From Mycobacterium sp. ST-F2 (GTDB lineage: Bacteria > Actinomycetota > Actinomycetes > Mycobacteriales > Mycobacteriaceae), in the NCBI RefSeq assembly GCF_001905655.1, contig NZ_JMHT01000008.1:62001-126000 (forward strand): a stretch of DNA of 64,000 nucleotides, read 5' to 3'. The notes under the pieces were generated by a model. It was given only the letters and a program-made list of their open reading frames with translations, was not told where the DNA came from and did no database searches. The position numbers were made by a program, and so were the translations under genes. The first letter of the stretch is position 1; each line of letters opens with the position of its first letter. Shown here one piece after another: positions 46,579 to 56,058 of this stretch.

Positions 46579-47448
46579 TTACAGCGGAAATTCAGTGGCG
46601 GTGAGCTGGGCAGACAGGTCCCAGAGCGCCGTCGCGGTGCGCGCCGAGCGGGCGGCCGGCTTGATCAGCTGCGTCGGACCGGTGGGCCCGCGGAAGCAGA
46701 ATTTCGGGCCGACGAACGTATTGCCGGGTAGGTCCTGTGACGCCGCGAACAGCGTCTGCTGGGCGCCGAAGGCGGCGGGGGTGGCGATCTTGTTGGCGGC
46801 GATCCAGAACTTGTCGCCGAACTCGTTGCCGGTGTGGCCCTGCAGGTTGGTGGCCGAGTAGCCAGGGTGTGCAGCCAGGGCTCGCACCGGGGAGCCGGCC
46901 AGCGACAGCCGGCGCTGCAGGTCCTTGGTGAACAGCAGGTTCGCGAGCTTCGACTGCCCGTACGCCAGCCAGGCCGAGTACGGCCGCGACTTCCAGTTCA
47001 AGTCCTTGAGGCTGATGTAGCCCAGCGCGTGCAGCCCCGACGACACCGTGACCACGCGGTCGGTGATCTTCGGCAGCAGCAGATTGGTCAGGGCGAAATG
47101 GCCCAGGTGGTTGGTGCCGATCTGGCTCTCGAAACCGTCGACGGTCAGGGAGAACGGCACGGCCATGATCCCGGCGTTGTTGATGAGGACGTCGACCTTG
47201 TCGACGTCGGCCGCGAACTCGCGCACCGAAGCCAGGTTCTGCAGATCCAACTGCCGGACCTCGACGTCGCCGGTCATGCCAGCGGCTGCGGCGTCGCCCT
47301 TGGCGGTGTTGCGGCAGGCCAGGATGACCTTGGCGCCCACGCGGGCCAGTTCACGGGCGGTGACCTCGCCGAGGCCACTGTTGGCGCCGGTGACGATGAC
47401 GGTGCGGCCGGCGAAAGAAGGAAGGTCGGCGGCAGTCCATTCGCTCAT
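46579..47448 (-). CDS. Short-chain dehydrogenase/reductase (retinol/protochlorophyllide reductase-like)
   Basis: 289 aa. NAD(P) motif [23 protein letters not shown], catalytic Ser in [10 protein letters not shown] and YGQSK (Tyr/Lys). The [10 protein letters not shown] segment is typical of the group including Rv0068-like mycobacterial SDRs. The substrate is unknown. It is divergent from the ECF transporter genes, with a repeated TAACG operator between. Confidence 0.88.
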   Translation of the reverse strand: MSEWTAADLPSFAGRTVIVTGANSGLGEVTARELARVGAKVILACRNTAKGDAAAAGMTGDVEVRQLDLQNLASVREFAADVDKVDVLINNAGIMAVPFSLTVDGFESQIGTNHLGHFALTNLLLPKITDRVVTVSSGLHALGYISLKDLNWKSRPYSAWLAYGQSKLANLLFTKDLQRRLSLAGSPVRALAAHPGYSATNLQGHTGNEFGDKFWIAANKIATPAAFGAQQTLFAASQDLPGNTFVGPKFCFRGPTGPTQLIKPAARSARTATALWDLSAQLTATEFPL

Positions 47449-47494
47449 GGGGCAAGCCTAGATCCAGTCCCTTGCGTGCGCTCGCAGCCGACCC

Positions 47495-47514
47495 TAACGA
47501 ATCCGTTAATAACG
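47495..47514. promoter_or_regulatory. TAACG/CGTTA triple half-site operator
   Basis: TAACG-AATC-CGTTA-A-TAACG: the middle half-site forms a perfect palindrome with each neighbour. It lies between the divergent SDR gene (start 47448) and the ECF transporter (start 47555) and could control both. Confidence 0.55.
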
Positions 47515-47554
47515 ATGTGGTGGGATTGACGGGGTTATCGGAGGGTTTCGTGGG

Positions 47555-49603
47555 TTGCTGTCAATGGCAGACCTGGAACATAGTCCACGTGAAGTGGGGG
47601 AAATTCGGGTGGTGAACCGTTGCCGTAATGGAATGCAGCCGGCGGAGTTCGCACAGGCGGCGATGACTGCCGCGCTGATGGGTGCGATCGCGGTGGTGTC
47701 GATCGTTCTCCCCGGCGCGGTGGTGTTTGCGTGGCTTGGCGCTGTGCCGATGGGCGTGCTGAGCTATCGGCACCGAGTGCGGGTTGGGTTCGCGGCTGCC
47801 ATTGCCGCGTGCTTGATCGCCTTTCTGGTCTCCGGCTTCGGCGGACTCGTGTCGGCTTTCACATGTGCCTACATGGGCGCGATTTCGGGTCAGGTGAAAC
47901 GGCGTGGGCGCGGCGCGTTCACCATGCTCGCCGTGGCCGCGGGCTGGGGCGTGGTCGCGGCAAGCTTTTGCGTGGGTCTGTTCGCGTCGCTGGTCCATCT
48001 GCGGGAAGTGGTCATCGGTGCCATCGGCGCGAATGTCGGTGGGCTCGCGCTTCTCACGCACGGAATACCTGGGCTAGGCGCGGCAACCGGCGCGTTCCAT
48101 CGCGCAGTCCAGGGCTGGTTGGTGCACTGGCCGTGGTTCTTTGAGATCTCGGTGTGGCTGCTCGTCATCTTCGGCACGTCGTTCGGCTGGAGAGTGTTGG
48201 GGCCGGTGTTGCGCCGCATCGAAGCGGTCACAGATCTGTCGATCGACGGAAGTCTTTCTGCCATCGACAATTCCGCTCCTGCCGGCCCGCTACCAGTGGT
48301 GCTCGACGAGGTGAGCTACCGGTATCCCGGTGCGGATTCGGACGCATTGGCGCCGGTGAGTTTCGACGTCGATTTCGGAGATCACGTCGCGGTGACCGGT
48401 CCCAACGGTTCCGGGAAATCCACGCTGATGCGCATTCTCGCCGGAAGCCAACCCACCGGTGGGCGAGTGGAACGTCCGGCGGGGGTCGGTCTCGGTCAGG
48501 TGGGCGGTACGGCCCTGGTTCTCCAGCATCCCGAGAGTCAGATCCTCGGCCTCCGAATGGCCGACGATGTGGTGTGGGGGTTACCTCATGATCGCGAAGT
48601 CGACGTCGACGGCCTGCTGAGCGAAGTGGGTCTGGGCGGTATGGGGCATCGTGACACCGCCGGACTGTCGGGTGGCGAACTTCAGCGTCTCGCCGTCGCC
48701 TCCGCGCTGGCTCGTCAGCCGGCCCTGCTCGTGGCGGATGAAGTCACCACGATGGTCGATCAGGCCGGCCGGGATTCGGTGATCAAGGTCCTCGACGGTC
48801 TGACTCAGCACCACCGGCTGGGCCTCGTGCACATCACGCACTATCCGGGCGAGGCGGCTTCTGCTGATCGGGTCGTTCAACTCGGTGGCCCCCGGACGTC
48901 CACGCCGGCCCCTCTGAAGCCTGAACCCCCGGAAATCGCGACGGCGACAACAGTTCTCGATATCCGAAACGTGTCCTTCGACTACGCGCCGGGCACCGTG
49001 TGGTCGCGGCCCGTGCTGCAGGACGTCTCGTTGTCGGTGTCAGAAGGCGACGGGGTACTGCTGTGTGGGGGTAACGGCTCCGGCAAGTCCACCCTCGCCT
49101 GGATCATGGCCGGCTTGCTGTCACCGACATCCGGCGAATGCCTCCTCGACGGTCGGCCTACCGCGGAGCAGGTCGGCGCAGCCGCGTTGTGCTTCCAGGC
49201 TGCCCGGCTGCAGTTGTTGCGTGGGCATGCCGGTGGTGCTGTTGCGGCGTTGGCTGGCCTGGCCGGCGCCGACACCGAGAACATTCAGCAGGCGTTGTCA
49301 TCGGTGAGCCTCGATCCCGGCATCGCAGACGTGCTCGTCGACCGGCTCAGCGGTGGCCAGCTGCGACGCGTCGCTCTCGCTGGACTGCTTGCCCGCTCGC
49401 CTCGACTGCTCATCCTCGACGAGCCATTGGCTGGGCTGGATATCGATGCCCAATCGGACTTGATCGACCTGCTGCTGAGCATCCGAGCCAAGGGACAGAC
49501 CGTGATCGTGATTTCTCATGACGTCGACAGCCTGTCGCCTCTGTGTCCGCGAGTCATCCACCTCGAGCGCGGAGCTCTGGCGGAGCAGGCGGCCCAGCGA
49601 TGA
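47555..49603 (+). CDS. Fused ECF transporter: membrane S-like domain plus two EcfA ATPase domains
   Basis: 682 aa from TTG 47555 (GGAGGG 9 nt upstream; ATG 47564 also possible). Residues ~30-215 form about six membrane segments, like an S component. The first ATPase (about residues 245-440) has GPNGSGKST, LSGGELQRLAVAS and VADEVTTMVD. The second (about 470-675) has GGNGSGKST, LSGGQLRRVALAG and LILDEPLAGLD. It is similar in plan to Rv2326c. With EcfT (next gene, overlapping by ATGA) it makes a full energy-coupling-factor importer for a vitamin or metal; the substrate cannot be told. Confidence 0.88.
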   Translation: MLSMADLEHSPREVGEIRVVNRCRNGMQPAEFAQAAMTAALMGAIAVVSIVLPGAVVFAWLGAVPMGVLSYRHRVRVGFAAAIAACLIAFLVSGFGGLVSAFTCAYMGAISGQVKRRGRGAFTMLAVAAGWGVVAASFCVGLFASLVHLREVVIGAIGANVGGLALLTHGIPGLGAATGAFHRAVQGWLVHWPWFFEISVWLLVIFGTSFGWRVLGPVLRRIEAVTDLSIDGSLSAIDNSAPAGPLPVVLDEVSYRYPGADSDALAPVSFDVDFGDHVAVTGPNGSGKSTLMRILAGSQPTGGRVERPAGVGLGQVGGTALVLQHPESQILGLRMADDVVWGLPHDREVDVDGLLSEVGLGGMGHRDTAGLSGGELQRLAVASALARQPALLVADEVTTMVDQAGRDSVIKVLDGLTQHHRLGLVHITHYPGEAASADRVVQLGGPRTSTPAPLKPEPPEIATATTVLDIRNVSFDYAPGTVWSRPVLQDVSLSVSEGDGVLLCGGNGSGKSTLAWIMAGLLSPTSGECLLDGRPTAEQVGAAALCFQAARLQLLRGHAGGAVAALAGLAGADTENIQQALSSVSLDPGIADVLVDRLSGGQLRRVALAGLLARSPRLLILDEPLAGLDIDAQSDLIDLLLSIRAKGQTVIVISHDVDSLSPLCPRVIHLERGALAEQAAQR

Positions 49604-50367
49604 AGCGGCCATTGATGTTGATGCGGCCGGTGCCGGGGCCGTCGCCCGTCCATAGCCTGTGGGCAGGAACCAAACTTGTTGCCGTCCTGGCAGTTTCGGT
49701 CCTGCTGACGGTTTCTCCGTCATGGCGCGCCATTGGGCTCACCGCGCTGCTGATTCTGATCACGGCGGTACTGGCTCGCATCCCGTACACGTGTATTCCG
49801 TCGGTGCCGCGGTGGATTTGGGTCGTCGTGGTGGTGGGTAGCGTGTTCACGATCGCCAACGGTGGTGCGCCCTACCTCGAAATAGGTTCGGTGACAGTCG
49901 GTCTCGGCGGTTATCTGGATTTCCTGCGAGTCACCGCGCTGGGCCTTGTTCTGCTGGGTATGGGCGCAGTGGCGTCGTGGACAACCGAACCCGCCGACAT
50001 CGCGCCGGCTGTCGCAAGGCTGGGCCGGCCGTTGCGGTGCCTGCGGCTGCCTGTCGATGACTGGGCGGTGACGATCGCCCTCGCGTTCCGCATGTTCCCG
50101 ATGCTCACCGAAGAGTTTCGGTTGCTCACCGCGGCCCGGCGACTGCAGCCGCCTCCGCCTGAAAAGCGTTCCCGCCGAGCTGAAGTGGTCGACGTGTGTA
50201 CCGCCGCGATGGTCGTGTCGCTGCGCCGGGCCTCCGAGATGGGTGACGCGATCACCGCCCGCGGCGGCACCGGGCGCATCTCTGCGAGCTCTGACCGGCC
50301 GGGATGGCCGGACGTGCTTGCGATGGTCGTCGTTATGGCGATTTTCGTGCTGGCGTTGGCCTTTTGA
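49600..50367 (+). CDS. ECF transporter T component (EcfT)
   Basis: 255 aa from ATG 49600, overlapping the previous stop (ATGA). Four to five TM segments, with coupling-helix Ala-Arg motifs TAARRLQ and ITARGGTG that contact the ATPases. It is similar to Rv2325c. It scaffolds the ATPase and substrate-binding parts in the membrane. It ends 3 bp before the convergent lpqT. Confidence 0.9.
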   Translation: MKRPLMLMRPVPGPSPVHSLWAGTKLVAVLAVSVLLTVSPSWRAIGLTALLILITAVLARIPYTCIPSVPRWIWVVVVVGSVFTIANGGAPYLEIGSVTVGLGGYLDFLRVTALGLVLLGMGAVASWTTEPADIAPAVARLGRPLRCLRLPVDDWAVTIALAFRMFPMLTEEFRLLTAARRLQPPPPEKRSRRAEVVDVCTAAMVVSLRRASEMGDAITARGGTGRISASSDRPGWPDVLAMVVVMAIFVLALAF

Positions 50368-50370
50368 CCG

Positions 50371-51024
50371 CTACTTCGGGCCGACGGAGAAGCCCATGAT
50401 GATCGCCTCGATGTCACCGGCTTGTTCTTTGGCCTGCTCGGCGTAGGTCGTGACGGTCAGCTGGATCAGGTAGTGGATACCCGGCCGTGGCGGGGACGGC
50501 TGGGCGATGATGATCCGGTTGTAGGACTGCATCCGGCGGTTGTGCAGGTCGTAGCTGCCCTCGATCATCGCCGACGGGTAACCCTGGAAATCCTGGTTGG
50601 AGCTGTAGAGCTTCTTGAAGTTCTCGGACAGCAGGGCATCGGCGTCGGAATGCTGGAGCGCGTCCTTGACGTCGAAGTCGCCGGACAGCTGGAACACCAT
50701 CAGCATCGCCAGGGGATATGTGTCGTTCTTGGCGATGGTCACGGTGCCGGGCGAGTAGTTGAGGTTCTTGTATCCCGTCCAGCCCTGCGGCCGGGGCAGC
50801 GTCACCTTGAAGTCGGTGAGCTGGTCGGGGATGACTTGCTTGCTCTGCACGCCGAGCTTGTTCAGGTAGTCCGGGAAGGGAATGAGACTGGCCTTGTCCA
50901 CCGGCGCCGTGGTGGTGGTCGGCGTCGTCGACCAGATCGACTTGTAGTCAGGCGTTTTCGCCTCGCACGCGGTGAGTGCCAGAGCGATGGACGCCGACGC
51001 CACGGCCACCCGAAGCAGGGTCAC
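50371..51024 (-). CDS. lpqT: Lipoprotein LpqT
   Basis: A 217-aa precursor from GTG 51024, overlapping the arsC stop (GTGA). The lipobox is LALTAC (Cys at residue 20), followed by a Thr/Pro-rich linker and an LpqN/LpqT domain (FPDYLNKLGVQSKQV, TLPRPQGWTGY, HYLIQLTVTTYAEQ). Anchored outside the membrane. Homologous to Rv1016c; the gene order lpqT-prs-glmU is conserved, with arsC inserted here. It is a paralogue of the lipoprotein at 22817. Confidence 0.92.
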   Translation of the reverse strand: MTLLRVAVASASIALALTACEAKTPDYKSIWSTTPTTTTAPVDKASLIPFPDYLNKLGVQSKQVIPDQLTDFKVTLPRPQGWTGYKNLNYSPGTVTIAKNDTYPLAMLMVFQLSGDFDVKDALQHSDADALLSENFKKLYSSNQDFQGYPSAMIEGSYDLHNRRMQSYNRIIIAQPSPPRPGIHYLIQLTVTTYAEQAKEQAGDIEAIIMGFSVGPK

Positions 51025-51359
51025 AGAATCTCGCGGACCGCGTCGATCGGGCGGGCCAGCCGGGTGCCCTTGTCGGTGACGACGAACGGCCGCTCGATCA
51101 GGATCGGGTGCTGCGCCATGGCGTCGAGCAGCTGCTCGTCGGTGGCGTCGGCCAGATTCAGTTCGGCATAGAGGGATTCGCGCTTACGCACCGCGGTGCG
51201 CACGTCGATACCGGCATCGTTGATCATTGCCACGAGCTCGGCCCGGCTCGGCGGCGTCTTCAGGTACTGCACGACCTCGGGCTCGATGCCGTTCTCCCGC
51301 AACAGATCCAACGTCTTGCGGGAGGTCGAGCACTTCGGATTGTGGAAAATCCGGGCCAT
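51021..51359 (-). CDS. arsC: Arsenate reductase-like ArsC/Spx-family protein
   Basis: 112 aa. The active-site Cys is in HNPKCSTSRKT and the family Arg near the end is in IERPFVVTDKGTRLARP. The thioredoxin-fold ArsC reduces arsenate with glutaredoxin or mycothiol partners; no other ars genes lie near, so a different thiol role is possible. The ATG follows the prs stop directly (TAAATG), and its own stop overlaps the lpqT start. Confidence 0.88.
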   Translation of the reverse strand: MARIFHNPKCSTSRKTLDLLRENGIEPEVVQYLKTPPSRAELVAMINDAGIDVRTAVRKRESLYAELNLADATDEQLLDAMAQHPILIERPFVVTDKGTRLARPIDAVREIL

Positions 51360-52340
51360 TTAGGCGGATCCGTCGAAAAGGCCGGTGACCGAGCCGTTTT
51401 CGAACACCGCGCGGATGGTCGACGCCAGCAGCGGCGCGATCGACAGCACGGTCAGGGCGTCGAACTGCTTGTCCGGCGTGATGGGCAGTGTGTTGGTGAC
51501 GATGACCTCGCGGGCGCCGCAGTCGGCGAGGCGCTGGGCGGCCGGGTCGGACAGCACACCGTGCGTGGCGGCGATGATGACGTCCTTGGCGCCGTCCTCG
51601 CGCAGCAGCTTGACCGCGCCGGCGATGGTGCCACCGGTGTCGATCATGTCGTCGGTCAGGATGCAGGTCTTGCCCTTGACCTCACCGACGACGCGGTTGG
51701 CCTTGACCTGGTTGGGGACCAGCGGATCGCGGGTCTTGTGGATGAAGGCCAGCGGCACGCCGCCCAGGGAGTCGGCCCACTTCTCGGCGACGCGCACGCG
51801 GCCGGAGTCGGGAGAGACCACGACCAGGTCGGAATCGGAGTACTTGTCACCGATGTAGCCGCACAGCAGCGACTGGCCGCGCATGTGGTCGACGGGGCCG
51901 TCGAAGAAGCCCTGAATCTGGTCGGTGTGCAGGTCGACCGAGACGATGCGGTCGGCACCGGCGGTCTTGAGCAGGTCGGCGACCAGGCGGGCCGAGATGG
52001 GCTCGCGGCCGCGGTGCTTCTTGTCCTGGCGCGCGTACGGGTAGAACGGCAGGATCGCGGTGACCCGCTTGGCCGACCCGCGCTTGAGCGCGTCGATCAT
52101 GATGAGCTGTTCCATCAGCCAGTGGTTCAGCGGCGCGGGGTGGCTCTGCAGCACGAAGGCGTCACTGCCACGCACCGACTCGTCGAAGCGGACGAAGATC
52201 TCGCCGTTCGCGAAGTCCCGGGACGTCTGCGGGGTGACCTCGATGCCGAGCTCTTTGGCGACCTGTTCGGCCAGTTCGGGGTGCGCGCGCCCCGAGAAGA
52301 GCATCAGATTTTTGCGGTTGTCGGTCCAGTCCGTGGCCAC
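51360..52340 (-). CDS. prs: Ribose-phosphate pyrophosphokinase
   Basis: 326 aa from GTG 52340 (ATDWTDNRKNLMLFSG), the M. tuberculosis PrsA length. Motifs are DFANGEIFVRFDESVRG, PFYPYARQDKKHRGREPIS, SVDLHTDQIQGFF and the PRPP-binding ILTDDMIDTGGTIAGA. It makes PRPP for nucleotides, His/Trp and decaprenyl-phosphoryl arabinose. Operon order is glmU, prs, arsC, lpqT. Confidence 0.95.
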   Translation of the reverse strand: MATDWTDNRKNLMLFSGRAHPELAEQVAKELGIEVTPQTSRDFANGEIFVRFDESVRGSDAFVLQSHPAPLNHWLMEQLIMIDALKRGSAKRVTAILPFYPYARQDKKHRGREPISARLVADLLKTAGADRIVSVDLHTDQIQGFFDGPVDHMRGQSLLCGYIGDKYSDSDLVVVSPDSGRVRVAEKWADSLGGVPLAFIHKTRDPLVPNQVKANRVVGEVKGKTCILTDDMIDTGGTIAGAVKLLREDGAKDVIIAATHGVLSDPAAQRLADCGAREVIVTNTLPITPDKQFDALTVLSIAPLLASTIRAVFENGSVTGLFDGSA

Positions 52341-52390
52341 TGTGTGCTGCTTTCGCGGTGGGGGATCGATACGCGGTAATGGTACTTGCC

Positions 52391-52418
52391 GGTAACCCGG
52401 AACTGTTGCCGGGTTACC
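52391..52418. terminator. Hairpin between glmU and prs
   Basis: GGTAACCCGG and CCGGGTTACC form a perfect 10-bp stem with an 8-nt loop, between the glmU stop (52444) and the prs start (52340). There is no T-tract on the minus strand, so it may attenuate rather than end transcription, or mark a processing site. Confidence 0.5.
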
Positions 52419-52443
52419 AGAACGCCAACAACAAACGTCGAGC

Positions 52444-53886
52444 TCAGCTCTCGCCGCGCGCTTTCCTGGCGGCGGCGGCGGCCTTCGAGTCGGGCCGTTT
52501 GCGCTCCACCCAGCCCTCGATGTTGCGCTGCTCGCCCTTCGAAACGGCCAGCGCACCGGGCGGTACGTCCTCGCGGACGACGGTGCCGGCACCGGTGTAG
52601 GCGCCGTCGCCGACGCTGACCGGCGCGACGAACATCGTGTCGGAGCCGGTGCGCACGTGCGAACCGATGGTGGTGCGGTTCTTGACCTCGCCGTCGTAGT
52701 TGACGAAGACGCTGGACGCGCCGATGTTGCTGTACTCGCCGATGTCGGCGTCCCCGACGTAGGTCAGGTGTGGCACTTTGGTGCCGGTGCCGATCTTCGA
52801 GTTCTTGACCTCGACGAAGGCGCCCAGCTTGCCGTCGGCGCCGAGCTCGGTGCCGGGCCGCAGGTAGGTGAACGGCCCGACGGTCGCGCCGGCGCCGATG
52901 ACGGCCAGCTGCCCGTGGGTACGGATCACCTCGGCGCCGTCACCGACCTCCATGTCGGTCAGCGTGGTGTCGGGGCCGATGACGCAGTTCGCGCCGATGT
53001 CGGTGGCGCCCAGAAGCTGGGTGCACTGCTTGATGACGCTGTCGCGGCCGATGCTGACGTCGACGTCGATCCAGGTGGTGGCCGGGTCGATGATCGTGAC
53101 GCCGGCGCGCTGGTGACCGGCGATGATGCGACGGTTCAACTCGGCGGCCACCTCGGACAGTTGCACGCGGTCGTTGACGCCGGAGACCTGCGCGCTGTCG
53201 TCGACGTGGTGGGCCCGGACGATCTGGCCGTCACCGCGGACGATCGAGATGGCGTCGGTGAGGTAGAGCTCCTGCTGCGCGTTGTCCGAGCGCAGCCGGC
53301 TCAGGGCCGAACGCAGTGCCGCCGCGTCGAAGGCGTAGACCCCGGAGTTGACCTCGCGGATGGCGCGCTGGGATTCGGTGGCATCGGCCTGCTCGACGAT
53401 GCCGATCACCTCGTGATCCTGTGTGCGCAGGATGCGGCCGTACCCGGTCGGGTTGGCGACGGTGGTGGTCAGGACTGTGGCTGCGGCGGTCGCGGAAGCG
53501 TGGGTGTCGACGAGGTCTGCGAGGGTGTCGGCGTCGAGCAGCGGCACGTCACCCGCGGTGACGACGACCGTGCCGGCGAAATCCTCGGGCAGCGCCGACA
53601 GGCCGCAGCTGACAGCGTGCCCGGTGCCGAGCTGCTCCTCCTGGATGGCGACGGTGACGGTCCGGCCGAGGCCGCCCGCGATCTCGTGCACATGCGCGGT
53701 GACGCGCTCACGCTCCTTGCCGACGACCACGACCAGGTGAGTCGGGTTGACCTTCGCCACGGCATGCAGGGCGTGCGCCAGCATGCTGCGGCCGGCCAGC
53801 GTGTGCAGGACCTTGGGAATGTCGGAGCGCATCCGGGTGCCCGACCCGGCCGCCAGGACGATGACGGCGGCTTCGCCTCGAGTCAC
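52444..53886 (-). CDS. glmU: Bifunctional GlcNAc-1-P uridylyltransferase/GlcN-1-P acetyltransferase
   Basis: 480 aa from GTG 53886 ([13 protein letters not shown]) with GGAGAGG upstream. The N-terminal pyrophosphorylase has [19 protein letters not shown] and [11 protein letters not shown]. The C-terminal left-handed beta-helix shows hexapeptide repeats ([28 protein letters not shown]) and the acetyltransferase site. A basic Lys/Arg/Ala tail ends the protein. It supplies UDP-GlcNAc for peptidoglycan and arabinogalactan. Confidence 0.96.
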   Translation of the reverse strand: MTRGEAAVIVLAAGSGTRMRSDIPKVLHTLAGRSMLAHALHAVAKVNPTHLVVVVGKERERVTAHVHEIAGGLGRTVTVAIQEEQLGTGHAVSCGLSALPEDFAGTVVVTAGDVPLLDADTLADLVDTHASATAAATVLTTTVANPTGYGRILRTQDHEVIGIVEQADATESQRAIREVNSGVYAFDAAALRSALSRLRSDNAQQELYLTDAISIVRGDGQIVRAHHVDDSAQVSGVNDRVQLSEVAAELNRRIIAGHQRAGVTIIDPATTWIDVDVSIGRDSVIKQCTQLLGATDIGANCVIGPDTTLTDMEVGDGAEVIRTHGQLAVIGAGATVGPFTYLRPGTELGADGKLGAFVEVKNSKIGTGTKVPHLTYVGDADIGEYSNIGASSVFVNYDGEVKNRTTIGSHVRTGSDTMFVAPVSVGDGAYTGAGTVVREDVPPGALAVSKGEQRNIEGWVERKRPDSKAAAAARKARGES

Positions 53887-53956
53887 GTACGCCTCTCCTA
53901 CACCGGTTGATCGGCGAGCCCAAGCCGTTGGCTCGCTCGGCAAGCCTCGCTCACTG

Positions 53957-54028
53957 CTCCGTCGCCAGGACTCGAACCTGAACTATCTGAACCAAAATCA
54001 GAGGTGCTGCCGATTACACCACGACGGA
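53957..54028 (-). tRNA. tRNA-Gln (TTG)
   Basis: 72 nt. The acceptor stem TCCGTCG/CGACGGA is fully paired. The anticodon stem TCTGA/TCAGA closes the loop TTTTGGT with anticodon TTG. The T loop is GGTTCGAGTCC. The discriminator is G, and CCA is not encoded. Confidence 0.95.
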
Positions 54029-54058
54029 TTACTCGCCAGAGACTCTAATGCAAGCGGA

Positions 54059-54064
54059 TAGGCT
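54059..54064 (+). promoter_or_regulatory. -10 element (TAGGCT) of the tetR gene
   Basis: The TANNNT box ends 7 nt before ATG 54072 with no Shine-Dalgarno, as for other leaderless genes here. Confidence 0.5.
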
Positions 54065-54071
54065 GGCGACC

Positions 54072-54707
54072 ATGGCAGCGGCGGAGAACGGGGCGCGCAG
54101 CCCTCGCGCGCGCATGACCGGCAGTGAACGCCGTCAACAGCTCATCGAGATCGCCAAGTCGCTGTTCGCCGAGCGCGGTTACGACGGCACGTCCATCGAG
54201 GAGATCGCGCAGCGCGCCAACGTCTCCAAGCCCGTCGTCTACGAGCATTTCGGCGGTAAAGAAGGTCTGTACGCCGTCGTGGTGGATCGCGAGATGTCCG
54301 CATTGCTCGACGGCATCACGTCGTCGCTCACCAACAACCGGTCCCGGGTGCGGGTCGAGCGGGTGGCCCTGGCGCTGCTGACGTACGTCGAGGAGCACAC
54401 CGACGGCTTCCGCATCCTGATCCGCGACTCACCCGCGACCATCACCGCCGGTACCTACGCGACGCTGCTCAACGACGCCGTCAACCAGGTGTCGTCGATC
54501 CTTGCCGGTGACTTCTCCCGGCGCGGGCTCGATCCGGAGTTGGCGCCGTTGTACGCGCAGGCGCTGGTCGGTTCGGTGTCGATGACGGCGCAGTGGTGGC
54601 TGGACGTGCGGCAGCCCAAGAAGGAAGTGGTCGCCGCGCATGTGGTCAATCTGTGCTGGAACGGCCTGACGCATCTCGAGTCCGACCCGGAGCTGCACGA
54701 GGGTTAA
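54072..54707 (+). CDS. TetR-family transcriptional regulator (Rv1019-type)
   Basis: 211 aa from leaderless ATG 54072. The N-terminal HTH is RRQQLIEIAKSLFAERGYDGTSIEEIAQRANVSKPVVYEHFGGKEGLYAVVV. The all-helical ligand domain ends WWLDVRQPKKEVVAAHVVNLCWNGL. The mycobacterial homologue Rv1019 represses its own operon with mfd and mazG; here the lysA-like gene on the other strand lies between tetR and mfd. The stop overlaps the convergent gene by 4 bp. Confidence 0.88.
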   Translation: MAAAENGARSPRARMTGSERRQQLIEIAKSLFAERGYDGTSIEEIAQRANVSKPVVYEHFGGKEGLYAVVVDREMSALLDGITSSLTNNRSRVRVERVALALLTYVEEHTDGFRILIRDSPATITAGTYATLLNDAVNQVSSILAGDFSRRGLDPELAPLYAQALVGSVSMTAQWWLDVRQPKKEVVAAHVVNLCWNGLTHLESDPELHEG

Positions 54708-55951
54708 CCGCAGTCGCGCAGCAGCAGGTCCGCGGTGGTCTCCCGCCGGATCAGCGGCCGAACGCGCCTATCGCAGACGGCGATGACCGGCGGGCGGGTC
54801 GTCATGGTGAAGTTCGACGCCATGCTGTGGTGGTAGGCGCCGGTGCACGCGGTGGCGAGTAGATCGCCGGAGTGAACGTCGTCGGGGAGGTCGAGATCGT
54901 CGGCGATGACGGAGCCGTCGCGGCCGACGACTGTGGACACGCGCGTGGGTCCGAGCGGATGCCGGTTGGCAAGGGCGACAGTGTAATTCGCCGCCGGTGC
55001 CGATTGGGGATGGCTGCCGTCCACGGTGACGACGGCACGGCCGTCGGTGCGGACCGACACCGATTGAACCCGGTGCAGCGTCACCCCCGCGTGCCCGCTG
55101 ATGGCCCGACCGGGTTCGACGACGAGCCGGGGGCGGGGGAACCGGTTGGCTGCGCAGGCGGCGTCGAGGGCGTCTTCCAGGAAGCCGGCGAGTGCGGTCA
55201 CGTCGAGTTCGGGTTCCCCGGTCCGGTAGGCGATGGCGTGCCCGCCGCCGATGTTGAGCTCGGTGAGCACCACGCCGTGGGCGGTGCGCACGTCGGCCAG
55301 GGTGTCGACCAGCCGCCGCACGGCTTCGACGTAGACCTCCGGCTCGGCGATCTGGGTACCGAGGTGGCAGTACAGGCCGGCCAACGGCAACTGGGGTGTG
55401 GCCAGCGCCCGGCGGACCGTCGGCAGCACGTCGACACCCGGCCGCACCTGCAGCAGCATCGCCTGCGGACGGCGCACGACACCGGCGAGGTAGGCCACTT
55501 CGATGGGCGAGTCGAGCACGATGCGACCGACGCCGGCGCCCGCCGCGGTCGCCAGCTCGTCGACCGACTTGCCGCTGCCGTGGACGACGATGCGCGCCGG
55601 GTCCATGCCGCCGGCGAGGGCCGTGGCCAGCTCGGCTGTCGAACACACCGCCATGCCGAGGCCGGCCTCGTTCACCCAGCCGGCGACGGTCCTGGTCAGC
55701 AGGGACTGGGCGCCGTAGACAACCTCGACGCCGCGCAAAGCGGCGCGGTAGTGCTGGGCCCGGTGGCGGAAGTCGGCCTCGTCCAGAACATAGGCCGGTG
55801 TACCGAACTCGTCGGCGACGTCGGTGAGTGCCACCGACCCGACGCAGAGTCGTCCCAGGGCGTCGACCTGTGTGGTCGACGACCAGATGGTGGTGTCGAT
55901 GCGCGGACGCATGGCGCCCCGCAGGGACGGCAGGATGTCGAGCAGTGTCAT
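54704..55951 (-). CDS. Diaminopimelate decarboxylase-like protein lacking the PLP lysine
   Basis: 415 aa, LysA length and fold (group IV decarboxylase: alanine-racemase barrel plus C-terminal beta domain). Conserved sites are HLGTQI, ELNIGGGHAI (PLP phosphate loop), VEPGRAISG and CTGAYHHSMASNF (substrate Cys). The Schiff-base Lys, normally in YAxKA, is replaced: the aligned segment is VVYGAQSLL, with Gln at the Lys position. It should not form the internal aldimine, so it is either catalytically dead or does other chemistry. Mycobacterial lysA proper is elsewhere (lysA-thrC locus). It lies between tetR and mfd on the opposite strand. Confidence 0.85.
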   Translation of the reverse strand: MTLLDILPSLRGAMRPRIDTTIWSSTTQVDALGRLCVGSVALTDVADEFGTPAYVLDEADFRHRAQHYRAALRGVEVVYGAQSLLTRTVAGWVNEAGLGMAVCSTAELATALAGGMDPARIVVHGSGKSVDELATAAGAGVGRIVLDSPIEVAYLAGVVRRPQAMLLQVRPGVDVLPTVRRALATPQLPLAGLYCHLGTQIAEPEVYVEAVRRLVDTLADVRTAHGVVLTELNIGGGHAIAYRTGEPELDVTALAGFLEDALDAACAANRFPRPRLVVEPGRAISGHAGVTLHRVQSVSVRTDGRAVVTVDGSHPQSAPAANYTVALANRHPLGPTRVSTVVGRDGSVIADDLDLPDDVHSGDLLATACTGAYHHSMASNFTMTTRPPVIAVCDRRVRPLIRRETTADLLLRDCG

Positions 55952-56058
55952 GACTCCACCCTGCGCCCGGATTCGCCGGGTGAGCGCCCCGTTGACGATC
56001 CCTTGACGGGACGCTGCCCAATCTTGACGAAGTCCTGCGAACTACAATCGGGGGCATC

